Source: Cyanophora paradoxa
Taxonomy: Eukaryota; Glaucocystophyceae; Cyanophorales; Cyanophoraceae
NCBI GenBank assembly: GCA_004431415.1
Contig: QPMI01000560.1
Span: 372,001-436,000, forward strand
Length of the DNA stretch: 64,000 nt
Direction of reading: 5' to 3'
Both the position numbers and the translations under genes were made by a program. Under the pieces are notes generated by a model. The model did not search any database, was not told the DNA's origin, and saw nothing but the letters and a program-made list of their open reading frames with translations. Positions within the stretch are counted from its first letter, which is position 1, and each line of letters begins with the position of its first letter. Positions 11,101 through 23,263 of this stretch are shown here, piece after piece.

Positions 11101-14100
11101 ATGAGCGCGATGCTCCGGCTGTGCGCGACGCCGCGCGCGGCCGGCGGTCGGCTCTTGCGCCAGGCGGCGGCCTCGCTGCCGGCGGTGCGTCGCTGCAAAA
11201 CGATCGCTGTATGCTGCGCGCCTGATCGCCTCGCCGCGCAGGTCGATGGGGGCGCGGGCCCGTCGGCAGCGGCGGAGCGGTTCGGCAGGGCAGCGGCCAG
11301 CAGCGCAGCGTCGGCGACGGCGCGCCGCGGCAGAGAAGCGCCCCAGGCGCATGCGGCCGGGTGGAGGAGAGACCGCCTCTGGTCGCTGGCGCTCCCCGCA
11401 GCGTTCTCGACGACGGCGGCGGCGCGGGGGGCGGAGGGCGCGGACGGCGCGCCCCGCATGTCCGATTACCCGCCGGAGAGGATACGGAACTTCTGCATCA
11501 TCGCCCACATCGACCACGGGAAGAGCACGCTCTCCGACCGGCTGCTGGAGGCCCGCCCCGCCCCGCCCCGCCTCGGCGGGCCCGCCTGAGCGGGAGCGGG
11601 GCGCCCGGGGGCGCGTGCGCAGGTGACGGGGACGCTGGCGCGGCTGCAGAAGCACGAGGCGCAGTACCTGGACAAGCTGCAGGTGGAGAAGGAGCGGGGG
11701 ATCACGGTGAAGGCGGCGGCGGCGGCGATGCGGCACGGGCACGAGGGGGCGGAGTACCTGCTGAACCTGATCGACACGCCGGGGCACGTGGACTTCCAGT
11801 ACGAAGTCTCCCGCTCCATCGCCGCCTGCCAGGGCGCAGTCCTCCTCGTCGACGCCGTCCAGGCCCGCACCCGCCCCCGGGCCCGCCCGCCCGGCCCCCA
11901 CTCCCCTTTTTGAGCTTGGCGTGCAGGGGGTGCAGGCGCAGACGGTGGCGAACTACCTGCTGGCCCGCGAGGCCGGCCTCCGCGTCGTCCCCGTCATCAA
12001 CAAGGCGCCCGCCCCGTCCCGCCCCGCCCCGCCCGCGCCGGCCCCCCTCCCGTCGCTCAGAGTCGCGCAGGTGGACCAGGACCACGCGGACCCGGCGCGG
12101 GTGCTGCAGCAGATGACCGCCGCCTTCCCCGCCATTGACCCCGCCGAGGTCGACCCCGCCCCCGCCCCTTCTAGATCCTGGAGGGGGGGGCGGGGCGCTC
12201 CCGCGGGGGGCGACCCCAGATCCACATCCTAGATCCTAGATCTAGATCCTCCTAGGGACTCCCGCGATCCGGCGGCCTCAAGCGCCGCACGGCAGGTCAT
12301 CCTCGCCTCGGGCAAGACGGGCTTCGGGGTGGACGAGCTCCTCGCCGCCATCGTCCGCCTCGTGCCCCCGTGCGCCCTGCGCCTCCCGCCTCGCCCCGCC
12401 CCGCGGCTTCTTCCTTGCGGGCCCTCTTCTCCTAGTGTAATCAAACAGGGCCGTGCGGGGCCGCCTCCTCCTAGCCCAACGCCCCCCCCCGCAGGCCCGG
12501 GGGCGAGGTGGCGGGGCCGGCGCGGGCGCTCCTCTTCGACTCGTGGTTCGACGCCTACCGCGGCGTCGTCTGCCTCGTCAGCCTCAAGGACGGCTCCCTC
12601 CGCAAGGGCGACAAGCTCGCGACGGTGCACGGCGGCCGCACCTACGAGGTGCACATCCTCACCTTCTTAGACTATCTTTGGTTTCTTGAAAGAGCTGGGT
12701 GAATTTACGCATTTCGTAGGCGCTCGACGTCGGCATCCTCCACCCCGAGACCCTCTCCACCGGCGAGCTGTGCGCCCGTCTTCCCCTGTACCCCCCGCCC
12801 GTGATCCCGTACCCCCCTGAGCCCGGGGCAGGCACACGGGGCAGGTGGGGTACCTGGTGATGAACATGCGGTCGAGCCGGGAAGCCCAGATCGGGGACAC
12901 CGTCGTCCCCGCCGGCCTCCAGAAGACCCTCGAGCCCCTCCCCGTGCGCCCGTACCCCCCCCCAAAAAAAAAAGATGCGTACCCCTCTAATCTCCCCCCC
13001 CCGCCCCCCCCCCCAGGGCTTCAAGGCGGCGAAGTCGATGGTGTTCTCGGGGCTGTACCCGGTGGACCAGGCGGACTTCGAGCAGCTGCGGGAGGCGGTG
13101 GAGCGGCTCTGCCTGACGGACGCGAGCGTGTCGGTGGCGAAGGAGAGCAGCCACAGCCTGGGGCAGGGCTTCCGCTGCGGCTTCCTCGGCCTCCTCCACA
13201 TGGAGGTCTTCTTCCAGCGCCTCGACCAGGCCCGCCCGTACCCCCTCCCCCTTCTCCCCCCCTACATTTGATCGCTTCGTGCGCAGGAGTACGACGCGCA
13301 GGTGCTGGGGACGGCGCCGACGGTGCCCTACCGCGTCCTCTTCAAGAACGGCAAGGTCGAGACCTGCCAGGTCCGTCCGCCCGGGCGCCGGCCCGGAGGG
13401 GACTGGGCCCCGCCCGCTCTCCGCCGCCCCTCTACCCCCCACGCCCTCGCCAGAACGCGGCGGCGTTCCCCGAGCGGGACGTGGTGGAGGAGTACCAGGA
13501 GCCGGTGGTGCGGGCGACGGTCATCTGCCCCGCCGAGCACCTCGGGCCCGCCCTCAAGCTCCTCCAGGCCCGCCCCGCCTCGGGCCCCAGGCCCCCTTGC
13601 CGCCCTTCTCACCGCCCCCCCGCAGGAGCGGCGCGGGGAGCAGGAGGAGCTGACGTACATGGAGGGGCGCGTGCTCCTCAAGTACATCCTGCCCCTCAAC
13701 GAGATCCTCGTGGACTTCTACGACGAGCTCAAGGCCCTCACCAGCGGCTACGCCAGCTTCGACTACGAGGAGGCAGGCTACAAGAAGGCCGACGTCGGTC
13801 CGCCGCGCCGCCCGCCCCCTCTGGACCCCTGCCTGACGCCCAGGCCTCCGCCCCCGCCCCGGCCCGGCAGTGAAGGTGACGGTGTCGGTGAACCAGGCGC
13901 CGGTGGACGCGCTGGCCTTCGTGTGCCACCGCGAGAAGGCCCAGCAGCTCGGCCGCGCCGTCTGCCAGCGCCTCAAGGAGCACCTCGACCGCCAGGCCCG
14001 CCCCGCCTGCCCCCCCCGCCCCCCCGCCTTCCTGGCGCGGTGACGGGGGCGGGGCGGGGCGGGGCAGGTGTACGAGGTGAACGTGCAGGCGGCGGTCGGC

Positions 14101-14363
14101 TCGCGCGTGCTCGCCTCGGAGCGCCTCTCCGCCCTCCGCAAGAACGTCACCGCCAAGTGCTACGGCGGCGACATCTCCCGCAAGAGTGCGCCGCGCGCCC
14201 GGCTCCCCTCCCCTCCGCCCTCCCCTCCGCCCTCTTCTCAGCCGCTCGGGCAGAGAAGCTGCTGGAGAAGCAGAAGGAGGGGAAGAAGAAGCTGAAGGCG
14301 CTCTCCATCGGGAACGTCACCATCTCCCACGAGGCCTTCCTCGCCGTCCTCAAGGCAAGGTAG
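11101..14363 (+). CDS. Elongation factor 4 (LepA/GUF1), organellar
   Basis: Fifteen exons: 11101-11550, 11623-11862, 11927-12004, 12071-12148, 12296-12369, 12495-12648, 12720-12767, 12845-12943, 13017-13229, 13287-13370, 13454-13567, 13626-13797, 13871-13995, 14068-14185, 14254-14363. The spliced product has all GTPase motifs ([34 protein letters not shown]), domains typical of LepA and the diagnostic C-terminal motif [13 protein letters not shown]. An Arg/Ala-rich extension of about 120 residues before [12 protein letters not shown] suggests import into mitochondrion or plastid. EF4 acts on stalled organellar ribosomes. Six of the introns start with GC (at 11551, 11863, 12005, 13230, 13568, 13996); the one at 12768 fits neither GT-AG nor GC-AG. 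Confidence 0.95.
12149..12295 (+). other. EF4 intron 4 with CTAGATC repeats
   Basis: This is the longest EF4 intron (147 bp). It contains repeated TAGATCCTAGATC words of the kind also seen near 33480 and 47215. It splices as GTCGAC to GGCAG. Confidence 0.6.
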
Positions 14364-14861
14364 CACCGGGCACCCGCCCCGGCCGGCGCCCCCTCGGCCC
14401 TCCGAGTCTTCGTCCACGTCCACTCTACCCTCTACGTAAACCCTCCCTCTCCCCTCCCCCGTCGGGCCCCTTCCCACTGGGCCACAGGCCTCCCGCCCTC
14501 CTCTCCAAATTCTCTCACGTGCAACTACTCATGATGCTTGTGCAATTGCAAAAACTTGTCGTAATAGCACAGTCGGCTACTCATGATCAGGTACTGCTGT
14601 ACCACGAATTTTAAATAGCTTTAAATAGAGAGATTTCGCTTTTAATTAAAGTATCCCTCTTTTTCGCGAAAAAGCTCGCTGGAAAGGCGAAGCGCGAAAA
14701 AAGCAAGGTGTGCAAAAGCGGGAAGCCATCAAGCGATCGAAAGGAATTTTGCGAAGCGCAGAAATATCGATATCGCTCATTCCAATCCGCCCGGTCCGGA
14801 TCATGCTCAGGTCCGGTCAGAATTATTGAGCTCTCGCGTGCACTCACTCGCTCGCTGGCTC
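14364..14861. other. Intergenic region, A/T-richer
   Basis: No coding signal. It contains a relatively A/T-rich patch (14610-14720) and four copies of CATGAT or CATGATCA-type words. It precedes the F-box gene and presumably holds the EF4 3' end and the next promoter. Confidence 0.4.
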
Positions 14862-16021
14862 ATGATTATCGACGAGCGCAGCGTTGTGGCCATGGAGCCG
14901 CAGTCGAAGCGCGCGAGGACGGACGCCGCGGCGGCCGCCAGCCCATCGGAGAACTCCGCGCAGCAAGCGCGATTATCCGACGGCAGCCCTCGGCCGATAG
15001 ACGCGCTGCCGAACGCGCTGCTTGAACGCATCTTCCGTGAGCACCTCGGCGTGGCCGAGGCTTGGCGGACGGCGCACCTGACGTGCCGCAAGTGGCGGCA
15101 GCTGGCGGAAGAGATCGAATGGTGCGAGCTGAAGGCGCGGGGGACGCGGCCGGCGGCGTTCGAGGCGCTGGAGACGGTCGTGCGGGGCGGGCGGCTGCGG
15201 CTTCTCGGCGGCGCGGCGGGGCGGCGGACGTTGACCTTGAGATCAAATATCGGGGCCTCTCCATCAGAGGCCCCGATGTCGACTCACCGCTCAGCACAGG
15301 CGGCGAGGAGCTGCTCGCGGAGGTGGAGGTCAACGCGCTCGGGCGCGCGGCGTGCGACGCTCTGCGGGCGTGCGCGGAGGCGGCGGGGCCCGGGGGGGCT
15401 CCGGCACGTCGGCGTCGGCTACGATTTCGCGGCGCTGGTTCTCGTACGTGTGATCGTCCTTCCGCGCTTCGAGCGTGAAGGTGATCACCTTCTCGCCGCG
15501 ATCGGCCGTCTGATCGCCTCCCCGAATTCGTGGCGGTCGCGCACGGCCTCGCGGACGCCCTCGAGCGCTCCAGCAGCCCCCGCCACCCGAGACCTCTTGT
15601 TCCGTGCGCGTGCGCGAATCATGGTCACTCCCAAGCACGTGTTTAGCGTTAAATCGCAAATTCTTTTAAGTTGAATATTTGCAAAAGTGCTGATCATGAG
15701 CTGGCGCCGGCTGCAGTCAGGTGCACCCACGCGGACACCTGGCAATGGGACGAAGACTGGGAGCTGTATCAAGCAGCTGTTCGGCGCCTTCTGGCCGCCG
15801 CCGCGCCCGTCCTCCGCTCCGCAACCGTCGTCTACGAAGAGAGCTTCTGGCAGATCGGCGATCGCGACGTCGATGTCGTGCGGGCCAGGCGGGCGCGCCT
15901 GCGGGAGTGCCTGCGGGCCGCGGGCCCCCTCGGGGAGGAGATCGCAGGGCCGGTCGACCACGGCCCGCAAGTCCGCTGGCGCCGCGCGGAGAGCGCGGCC
16001 CTCAGTGCCTCACCTCGCTGA
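14862..16021 (+). CDS. F-box-like protein, internal exon structure unresolved
   Basis: The N-terminus (ATG at 14892, or in frame at 14862) reads MEPQSKRARTDAAA and then an F-box-like segment (IDALPNALLERIF, then HLTCRKWRQLAEEIEW), resembling the N-terminal layout of the F-box gene at 9272-10996. A later exon after about 15720 encodes TWQWDEDWELYQAAVRRLLA and runs to the TGA at 16019-16021. Between 15190 and 15720 coding frame changes at least twice, and I could not choose the splice sites with confidence. The stop is followed by TCACGATCACGAGG, close to that of the other F-box gene. The likely role is SCF adaptor; this rests on the N-terminal segment only. Confidence 0.55.
15249..15277. repeat. 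Perfect 12-bp hairpin with 5-nt loop
   Basis: ATCGGGGCCTCT (15249-15260) and AGAGGCCCCGAT (15266-15277) are exact complements around the loop CCATC. It lies within apparent coding sequence of the F-box-like gene. Confidence 0.9.
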
Positions 16022-16558
16022 TCACGATCACGAGGGGCCCGGGCCTCGATCGCGAGCTCTAGATCATCGGATCTTGCAATTGTACATGTACTCTGTAGCC
16101 GCTGAGCTACCGCGAAATTCAATGATTGTGTACTGCGACTCGATCGATATCATGATCAATATCATGAAGCTTGTTTTGTGCACACACCGGCACCTTCGTT
16201 TTCGCGCCGAGCCCCCTCCGATCCCCGACCATGCAATGAGGATCATGAGCTGTGCCACGGTGAGTACTTTGTACTGGTAAATTCGCCCTGTAAAGAGACA
16301 AGAAATGCCGTGCAAGGGACGTATGCGAAAAGCAACAGGCAGCGAAAGGAACAGGTAACCGGGCCTGCGGCAGAGGGAAAGGGCGTCACTACGCCGGACT
16401 AGGCCGGGGGCATCTAATTCTCGAACTACGGGAAATCGAAAAACATGGCGGCCGGCGGCGGGTTCGCCGTGCCGGGCAAGAGATAAAAAGGCGCGCGCGC
16501 AGAAAGAGACGAAAGGGGAGCCGGTGGGGCCCGGCCCCACGGGGAGCGGCCCGGGCCC
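16022..16558. other. Intergenic region between convergent genes
   Basis: No gene supported. It holds palindromic words such as ATCATGATCAATATCATG and is A/T-richer than neighbours. Confidence 0.4.
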
Positions 16559-19500
16559 TCAGATCTGGACGCTCCCCGGGCGGATGCGGGACGGGGAGGC
16601 GGCGCTCGGGGGCGGCGCCTCGCTGGGGGCGGCGTCCGTGAGGGACGGGAGCGAGCTGCGGCGGGGCGAGTCGAGGGTGCGGCTGCGCGGCAGGCGCGTC
16701 GCCGCCACCGCCGCCGCCGCGTGGCGCTGCTCGCGGTCGGCCGCCGCCTCCTCCTCCTCCTCTTCGCCCCCGCCGAGAGAGGCCTGCGGGGCGCCGGCGG
16801 GCCGCGGGCTCCGGCTGCGCGCCGGGTCCGCCCGGGGCTCAGGCTCCGGGGCCCCAGGGAGGAGCCCGGGCTCCCCGAGCGGCTGTCGCTCACGGAGCGG
16901 CTGTTGTTGGCGCGGAGGCCGCGGCCGCGGCGCGGGTCGGCGGGGCGGCGCGGGGCCGAGCTCGGGGTGCGCGAGCCGGAGCGGGAGGTGGGCGAGGGCG
17001 ACGGGGAGCGCGAGGTGCGGAGGTCCTCCAGCGTGCTGAAGCTCGAAGGGCGCGTGAACGAGGGGCGCCGGCTCCACGGCTCCGGCACGCCCAGCGCCTC
17101 CCGGTCCCCGTCCAGCACGAGCGGCGGCGGCGTGCCCCGCGGCGACTCCTCCTCGATCGAGATCGCCGGGAGGAAGCCGCCGGGGCGGGGCCCCCCGTAC
17201 GGCGACCGCTTCAGCACGTCGAACGAGCGCGGCGGGCGGCGCGGGCCCAGCCCCGGCGAGCGGCCGGCGGGGGCGCCCCCGGGCGAGGCGTTGAGGGCGA
17301 GGCCGATGCGGGGCGCCGGCTCGGGCTCGGGCTCCGGGGCCGGGGCGGGGTCCGGGGCGGCGGGGGCGGCGGGGAGGGCCTCGAGGACGCCGGCGCCCTC
17401 CTGGAGCTTCTCGAGCATGGAGATGAGGGTGAAGAGCGGCCGCTCCTGCATCGTCACCATCTTCAGCAGCGTCGAGCGCAGCTCCTCCGCGTCCATCTGG
17501 TCCAGCGCCCGCTTCAGCTCCCGGTAGTCCAGCACCTCGTCCGGCTGCGGGGGACGACGTCAGTGGGGGGGAGGGGGCCGGGAGGGGGCCGGGAGGGGTC
17601 GGGCGCGGGGCGGGGCGGGCCTTGGAGAAGCAGTGGAGGAGGGCGGCGACCTTGTGGGCGCAGTCCAGGTCCCTCGAGCGCCGCGCCGCCGGCGTGCACG
17701 CGCACCGGCAGTCCGCGAACAGCGGCGGGCTGAACGCGATGTGCACGGGGTCCGGCAGCGAGCTGAACTCGGCCCGCAGGCTCGAGTGGAACCAGAGGAC
17801 GGAGACGGTCGCCGTGTCGAGCAGCTCCGAGGCGGCGGGGATGAGCGCCTCGTCGACGGCCATGTGCAGTACCGTGTCCGGCGTGATGCCCCGCTGCACG
17901 AGGAACGCCACCAGCGGGTGCGAGAGCTTGCCCCCCATCTGCGCCCCCCGGCGGCCGCGTCAGGCGGGGCGGGGCGAAGAAGAAGAGGAAGCAGCGAGCT
18001 CGAGGGGCGGGCCTCGTCCGCGATCTCGTCGACGATCTCGCGGGCGCGCTCGCTGGCGGCGTCGCGCTCGTACTCGACCTCCTCCTCGGCCTCCTCGCAG
18101 ACCGGCTCGCCGCCGGCCGCCACCGCCGAGCGGTACCCCGCCGCCTGCGCCGCCGCCGCGAAGAGCCGCAGCTCCTTCGGGTCGAACCGCCCCGACGCCG
18201 TCTGCTCCGGCGCCTCCGGGGGCGTCTGCGGCGCCCCGGCGGGGCCCGGCACGTCGAGCGAGTGGGACGGGGCGTGGGAGGAGGAGGCGGAGGCGGCGGC
18301 GGGGAGGGCGGCGTGGAGGAAGGCGAAGGGGGAGGGCCCCGCGTGGCGCGCGACGGGGCTCGGCGGCTGCAGCGCCAGCAGCGGCGTCGGCACGGCCGCC
18401 GAGGGCGGCGCGGCGTTGAGGAAGGAGAGGAGGCCGGCGGCCGGGGAGGAGGAGGCGGCGGCGGAGGCGGCGGCGGCGAGGGAGGCGAGGTGGTCAGGGG
18501 CGAGGGAGGACTTGCGGGAGGAGACGGGGGAGCCCGAGGAGAGCGAGTTCTTCCGCGACGAGACCGCCGCCATCGCCTGCCCCAGGTGAGGCGGGGGCCC
18601 CCGGGCGAGGGCGGGGGCGGGGCGGGCGGGGGCGGGGCACCATCGCCTCGGCGACGGCGGCCTCCTCGGCGTTCACCGGGGTCCCCAGGCACCCCCGCGG
18701 CCCACTGCCCTCCCCCTCAGCGGGGCGGCGGGGCGGGGGCGGGGGCTGGGGCGGGGGCGGGGCGGGGCGGGGCGCACTGGAGCCGCGGCGGCGGCGGGAG
18801 GCCGTTGGCGGGGCGGAGCTGGCCCCCGAGATGCCCTCCTGCGGCGACGAGTCGCCTGCGGGAGCGCGGGGGCGGGGGACGGTGAGGCGCGGCAGGGGCG
18901 GGCGGCGGGCGGCGGGGCGGGGCGCACGGAAGAAGGAGCGCCCCGGGGCGTGGGCGGAGGTGCAGGGGGAGGGCAGGAGGGCGGCGGCGCCCTGCTCGGC
19001 CTCGAGGGCGGCGAGGGCGGCCGCCAGCACGGGGTCGTTCATCATCGCCGCCAGGTCCTGCGGGCCCACCCCCGCCCCCAGCGTCCCCAGGCCCCCCGTC
19101 GGCGTCGGCGCCGGCGAACCCGCCGCCGCTGAGTTCGTCCGCACTGAGCGCGGTCAGGCAAGAGGCGCCTCAAGGGCGGGGCGCGGGGGCGGGGCGCGGG
19201 GGCGGGGGCGGGGGCGCACGGGAGCCGCGGCGGCGGCGGAAGGAGGTGTTGGGGGAGGCGCTGGGCGAGCGGGAGGCCTCCGAGGAGGACTGCGCGCTGA
19301 GCTCGTGCGGGACGGCGAGGCCCAGGCTCGCGGCCATGCCGCCCAGCCCGCCGCTCGCCGCCCGCATCCCCGCCTGCACCGTCCCCGCCAGGCCCGGGCC
19401 CCCGTGGTGGAGCGCGTCCGGGGAGCTCCCCGACGAGGCCGAGGCGGAGTTGAACGCCGCCAGGGCCGCGGCCGCCGCCGCCACCTCGTCCGGCCCCGCC

Positions 19501-19987
19501 GACCCCCGCGACACTGCGGCAGCGGTCGGGCGGTTGCGCGACGGCTGTCGGGCGCGGTGTCGGCGGCGCGCACGCGATCCTCGACGACGGCGCGTTGTGT
19601 TGGGGGAGGGAGTCGGGATGGCCGCCGGGATCCCTCGCGGGCTTGTCGACGGCGACGAGTCCACGCGGACCAGCAGACCGGAGTCGCCTCCCGGCACAGC
19701 CAGGTGTATAGCCGGATCGCTACCGCCGTTTGGTTGCGAATCACCGGCCTCTATCGCTCGCGATACTGCGAGGCAGTTCACGCGTGGTCTGGCATCGCGC
19801 GTTAGCCGCACGCACGGGAGCCGCGTCTGCGCCGCAGGGGCTGAGGGGTTTTTGCCGCCTCGGGTGGCTTAGAGGCTTCCTGTGCATCGGAGGCCGATCC
19901 ATCTGCAGAGAGGCACGCGGTCAAGCCGTCGTCGACAATGATCTCGGCGATCTGGCCCGCAGGGCGAAACGCCGCACCTGCATTCAT
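16559..19987 (-). CDS. Ser/Pro-rich protein with repeated RRRRGS exon ends
   Basis: Exons 19816-19987, 19574-19765, 19220-19513, 18928-19143, 18778-18855, about 18641-18713, 18013-18576, 17621-17938, 16894-17544 and 16559-16783. ATG at 19987 (MNAGAAFRPAG). Exons 1, 2, 3 and 5 all end inside the motif RRRRGS with the same intron phase; after splicing three read RRRRGSL followed by SR or RT. Such Arg-rich Ser motifs suit basophilic kinases and 14-3-3 proteins; SSRKNSL and SSRKSSL further on are similar. The middle (17621-17938) is the only globular-looking part and has a Cys-rich end (DCRCACTP, later LDCAHK). I know no family. Introns at 17939 and 17545 start with GC. The splice between exons 5 and 6 is unresolved. 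Confidence 0.65.
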
Positions 19988-21133
19988 CGCACAAACTCTA
20001 CAGCTCGCTTGCTTGCGAGCGTGCGAGGTGGAAACCGCCAGAGGCGGTGCGGGATTGATGCCGGCCGCTGCGGATCCCTAGACTGTCACTAAAGTTTCGT
20101 CAGAGATTTTCGTCGCCTTTCACTCGTGCCAGCGTCGGCCGGGACAGCTGCCTTTCGCGGAGCGCGCCTTCTTCGTGGCGCGAGGGGGGTACGTCATCCG
20201 ACGTTGGGGCTTCGATCGCTTCGAGTGCCAGTGGTTCGAGCTCCGAGATCCGGGCTGGGAGCCGCCGCCCGGCTGCAGCCGCGCGCTTCGCCGAGCACGC
20301 GCAGCAGCAGGATGCCAGCAGCACCAGCGCTAGCGTGCGCGCTTGGATCGCGCAAGCAATTGCAACGCTAACGCCCAGCTGCAGCGAGCCGAACTCAGCA
20401 CTTCGGTAAGAGAGGGGAAAAGTTCCCCGGCTCGCGTAACGGCAAAAAGCATGCGCACTGAGCGCGGATGAGTAGGCATTTTCGCGCGTTCATTATGGTC
20501 GCCAGCGGCGGCCCAGCGCATCGATCATCATGAGCATGCGCGCGCAATCGTAAATCGCGATCGATCGATATCGCCGCGGCGCTTGCGCTGATGATGCGCA
20601 TGCTCGGCGGCGGCGCGTGGGCGGCGTGGCCATGGGCGGCGTGGCGCCGGCAATGCCAAGTTGCGCATGCTAACGCATGATGAGCGCTGGGAGCGGGGCC
20701 CCGACCCGCCATCGGTTCCGACCGGTGCCGGCCCGGCGGCGCCGCGCATTGCGCGCATAGGTTTCGATCTCGAGCTTCGGTATTCGATTTCGATTTTCGA
20801 CGTCGCTTGCCTATCTGACTGAGCCCTTACGATTCGACCGGCGGCCCACTGCTAGCCAAACAGCTACTACGGCTAGTCCATATGTCGTTGGTCGTGTCTG
20901 AAATGCACGCATGCACCAACTTTGGCAAGCTAGACGCGCAGGTCTCATGAAATCGATCAGCCAGCGGAACATACATAGGTGGCATCGGTGCAAATACAGC
21001 TAGCTATAGCGCTGTGCGAATCATGGTTTCCTTGAATTCGACGAGCCTTGAAGGTGCGTACGTACATGCACAAGAAATTCCTATGTTCGAGGGGAAATCG
21101 CGATTTCTTACAAGAGTTTCCACTCGGAGGCAT
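19988..21133. other. Intergenic region, one weak open frame
   Basis: A minus-strand open frame at 20100-20324 encodes a Glu/Arg-rich segment (RHEEGALRERQLSRP) that might be an upstream exon of a neighbouring gene, but no splice sites could be assigned. The rest has no visible gene. Confidence 0.35.
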
Positions 21134-23226
21134 CTAGAGGCCCAGGCAGAGCCTCGTGAGCTCCTCCAGCTCGTCCTCGTCCGCCTCCGCCCCGCCCTCC
21201 GCCTCCGCCGGTTGTGCATGCGCCTGCGCCTGCTTCTGCTCGGCTGCCGGAAAGGCGCGCGCTGCCGGCGGCGGAGCAGAACGCTGACTCTGTGTCGCCT
21301 GCAACTGACGAGGAGCGAGCTGCACGGGGGGCGGTTCCCCCCCCGCGCCCGCCGCCGATCTCCCGTTCGCGTCGTCAGGCTGCGGCCGGGACTGCGGCGC
21401 CGGGGCCGGTGCGGATGCTGGCGGGAAGGGCGCCGGCTGGGCTTGGGGCGCGTGGCCGCCGGCCGCGGGCCCGTCGCCGAAGAGCTCGGCCAAGCGGGCG
21501 CGACGGGCCTCCTCCCGGCGGGCCTCCCGCAGGCTCTCCTCCAGCGCCCGCCGCAGCTCCGCCTCCTCCGCCTCCTCCGCCGACGCCGGTCGCGCTGCGG
21601 GGCCGACGGCTTGCGCGAAGGTGTGCGGGGCCCGCTGAGGCGCCGGAGAGGGCGCGGCGGCGGGCGCCACGGGCTGCGGCCGTGCTGCGGCCGGCCGGGA
21701 TGCGGCCTGGGGCGTCGACGTCGCGGCCGGGGGAGATCCCTGGCCGCGCGGGGGCGTTGGCGGCTGCGCACGAGGCGCCACGCCCGCCCGGCGCGGCGGA
21801 GCGGCCAGAGCAGCGGGGGGCCCCTGCGGGTGCCCTCCGCAGCTCTTTCCACCGTTGCCCCCCGCAGAGAGGAGCTGCGCGCTGCGGCGGGGGTTGTCGG
21901 CGGGGCGGCCGGCGGCGGGGGCGGGGGCCTGGCGGATGCGCACGCGAGCTCCTCCTCGGGCTCAGCCTCGAGCCGCGCCGCCTCCGCCGCCGCCGCCGCC
22001 CGGCGCTCCTCATCCTCCCTCCGCGCCGCCGCCTGCGCGCGCGGGGGCGGGGCGGGTGAGTGGGCGAAGCGGGGGCGGAGGCGGCGGGCGGCAGGGCGGA
22101 CGACGGCGGCGGCGAGCTCCTCGTCGAGGGAGCCGGCCTCCGAGGGGCTCGACCCCAGCGAGGGCCCCGGCGAGGCGGAGGAGGCCGAGGCCGAGGAGGA
22201 GCCGGCCCCCGCCGCCTCCCGCTCCGCCGCCGCCAGAAAGCTGCGCACGCCGCGGGGCCGATCAGGGCCAGCGGCGGGTGGATTGCTAGCTACGAGCTGG
22301 GCCGGCGCGCCTCTCCTCGAGGGCCTGGTAGTAGGCCTCCCACTCCTTGCGGACGCGCTCCTCCTCCTGGCGCAGGCGCTCCTCCTCCTCCAGCCGGCTC
22401 CGCGCCTCCGCCGCCCGCGCCCGCTGGTTGTACGCCGCCCCCGACATCCCCGGCGGCCGCAGCAGCCTGCGAAGCGTGAGCCCGAAGCGCCTGCGGAGCG
22501 CAAGCGGCGCCGGCGCACGGGTTGGGGGGCTCCTGGTAGAGCAGCGCCGGCCACTCCTCCGGCCTCTGCCCGGGCGGCTCCGGCACCGGCGCCTCCTCCG
22601 CCGCATGCGCCTCCTCCGGCTCCTCCTCCGCCGCCGCCCGCCTCCCCCGCCGCTTGCTCTTCTTCTTGCTCGCAGCCGGCGGCGTCGGCGGCGCGGCCGC
22701 CGCGCGCCCGTCCTCCGCGTGTCCCTTCGGCTTGCGGGCGACCACCTGAGCGCGCCGGTCAGCGTCTGCGCGGGGACGGGCGCTGGTGGCCGGGGCGGCC
22801 CACCTGCCAGCCGTCGTCCTCCGCCGCGGCCGCCGCGTCGCCGCCGCTCTCCGAGCCGTGCGCCTCGCCCGCGTCGCTCAGGGGCGCGCTCGGGGCGGCC
22901 TCCGGCTCGGCGGGCGGCTCCGGGGCCGGGGGAGGCTCCGGCTTGGATACAGCCCACGCTGCCAGCGGGGGCTCTCGCGGCACCCAGGGGTTCCGCGCCG
23001 GCGGCGGTGCCGGTCTCGGCGCCGCCGCGGCGGCTGGCGCCGGGCGAGCGGCCACCGGCTGCGCGGCCCGAGACGCGGGCGGTGGCGCCTTGTCCCATGC
23101 TGTCGCTGCTGCGGGCTTGGATGGAGGCGCCGACGCTGCGGGCTTGGGCGGCGGCGCTGCGGCCTTCGCTGCGGGGGCCGCCGCCTTCGCCCCTGCGCCG
23201 GCGCCGGCCGCGCTGCAGCCGCAGCC

Positions 23227-23263
<37 letters not shown>

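Noticed and set aside
15330-15659. Minus-strand frame with a plausible stretch (EKVITFTLEARKDDHTYENQ)
   Set aside because: It overlaps the plus-strand F-box-like gene and has no start, splice context or continuation; the plus strand is better supported, though not certain.
16060-16130. tRNA-like D-arm word on the minus strand (GCGGTAGCTCAGCGG)
   Set aside because: No matching T-arm, anticodon arm or acceptor stem follows, so it is not a tRNA gene.
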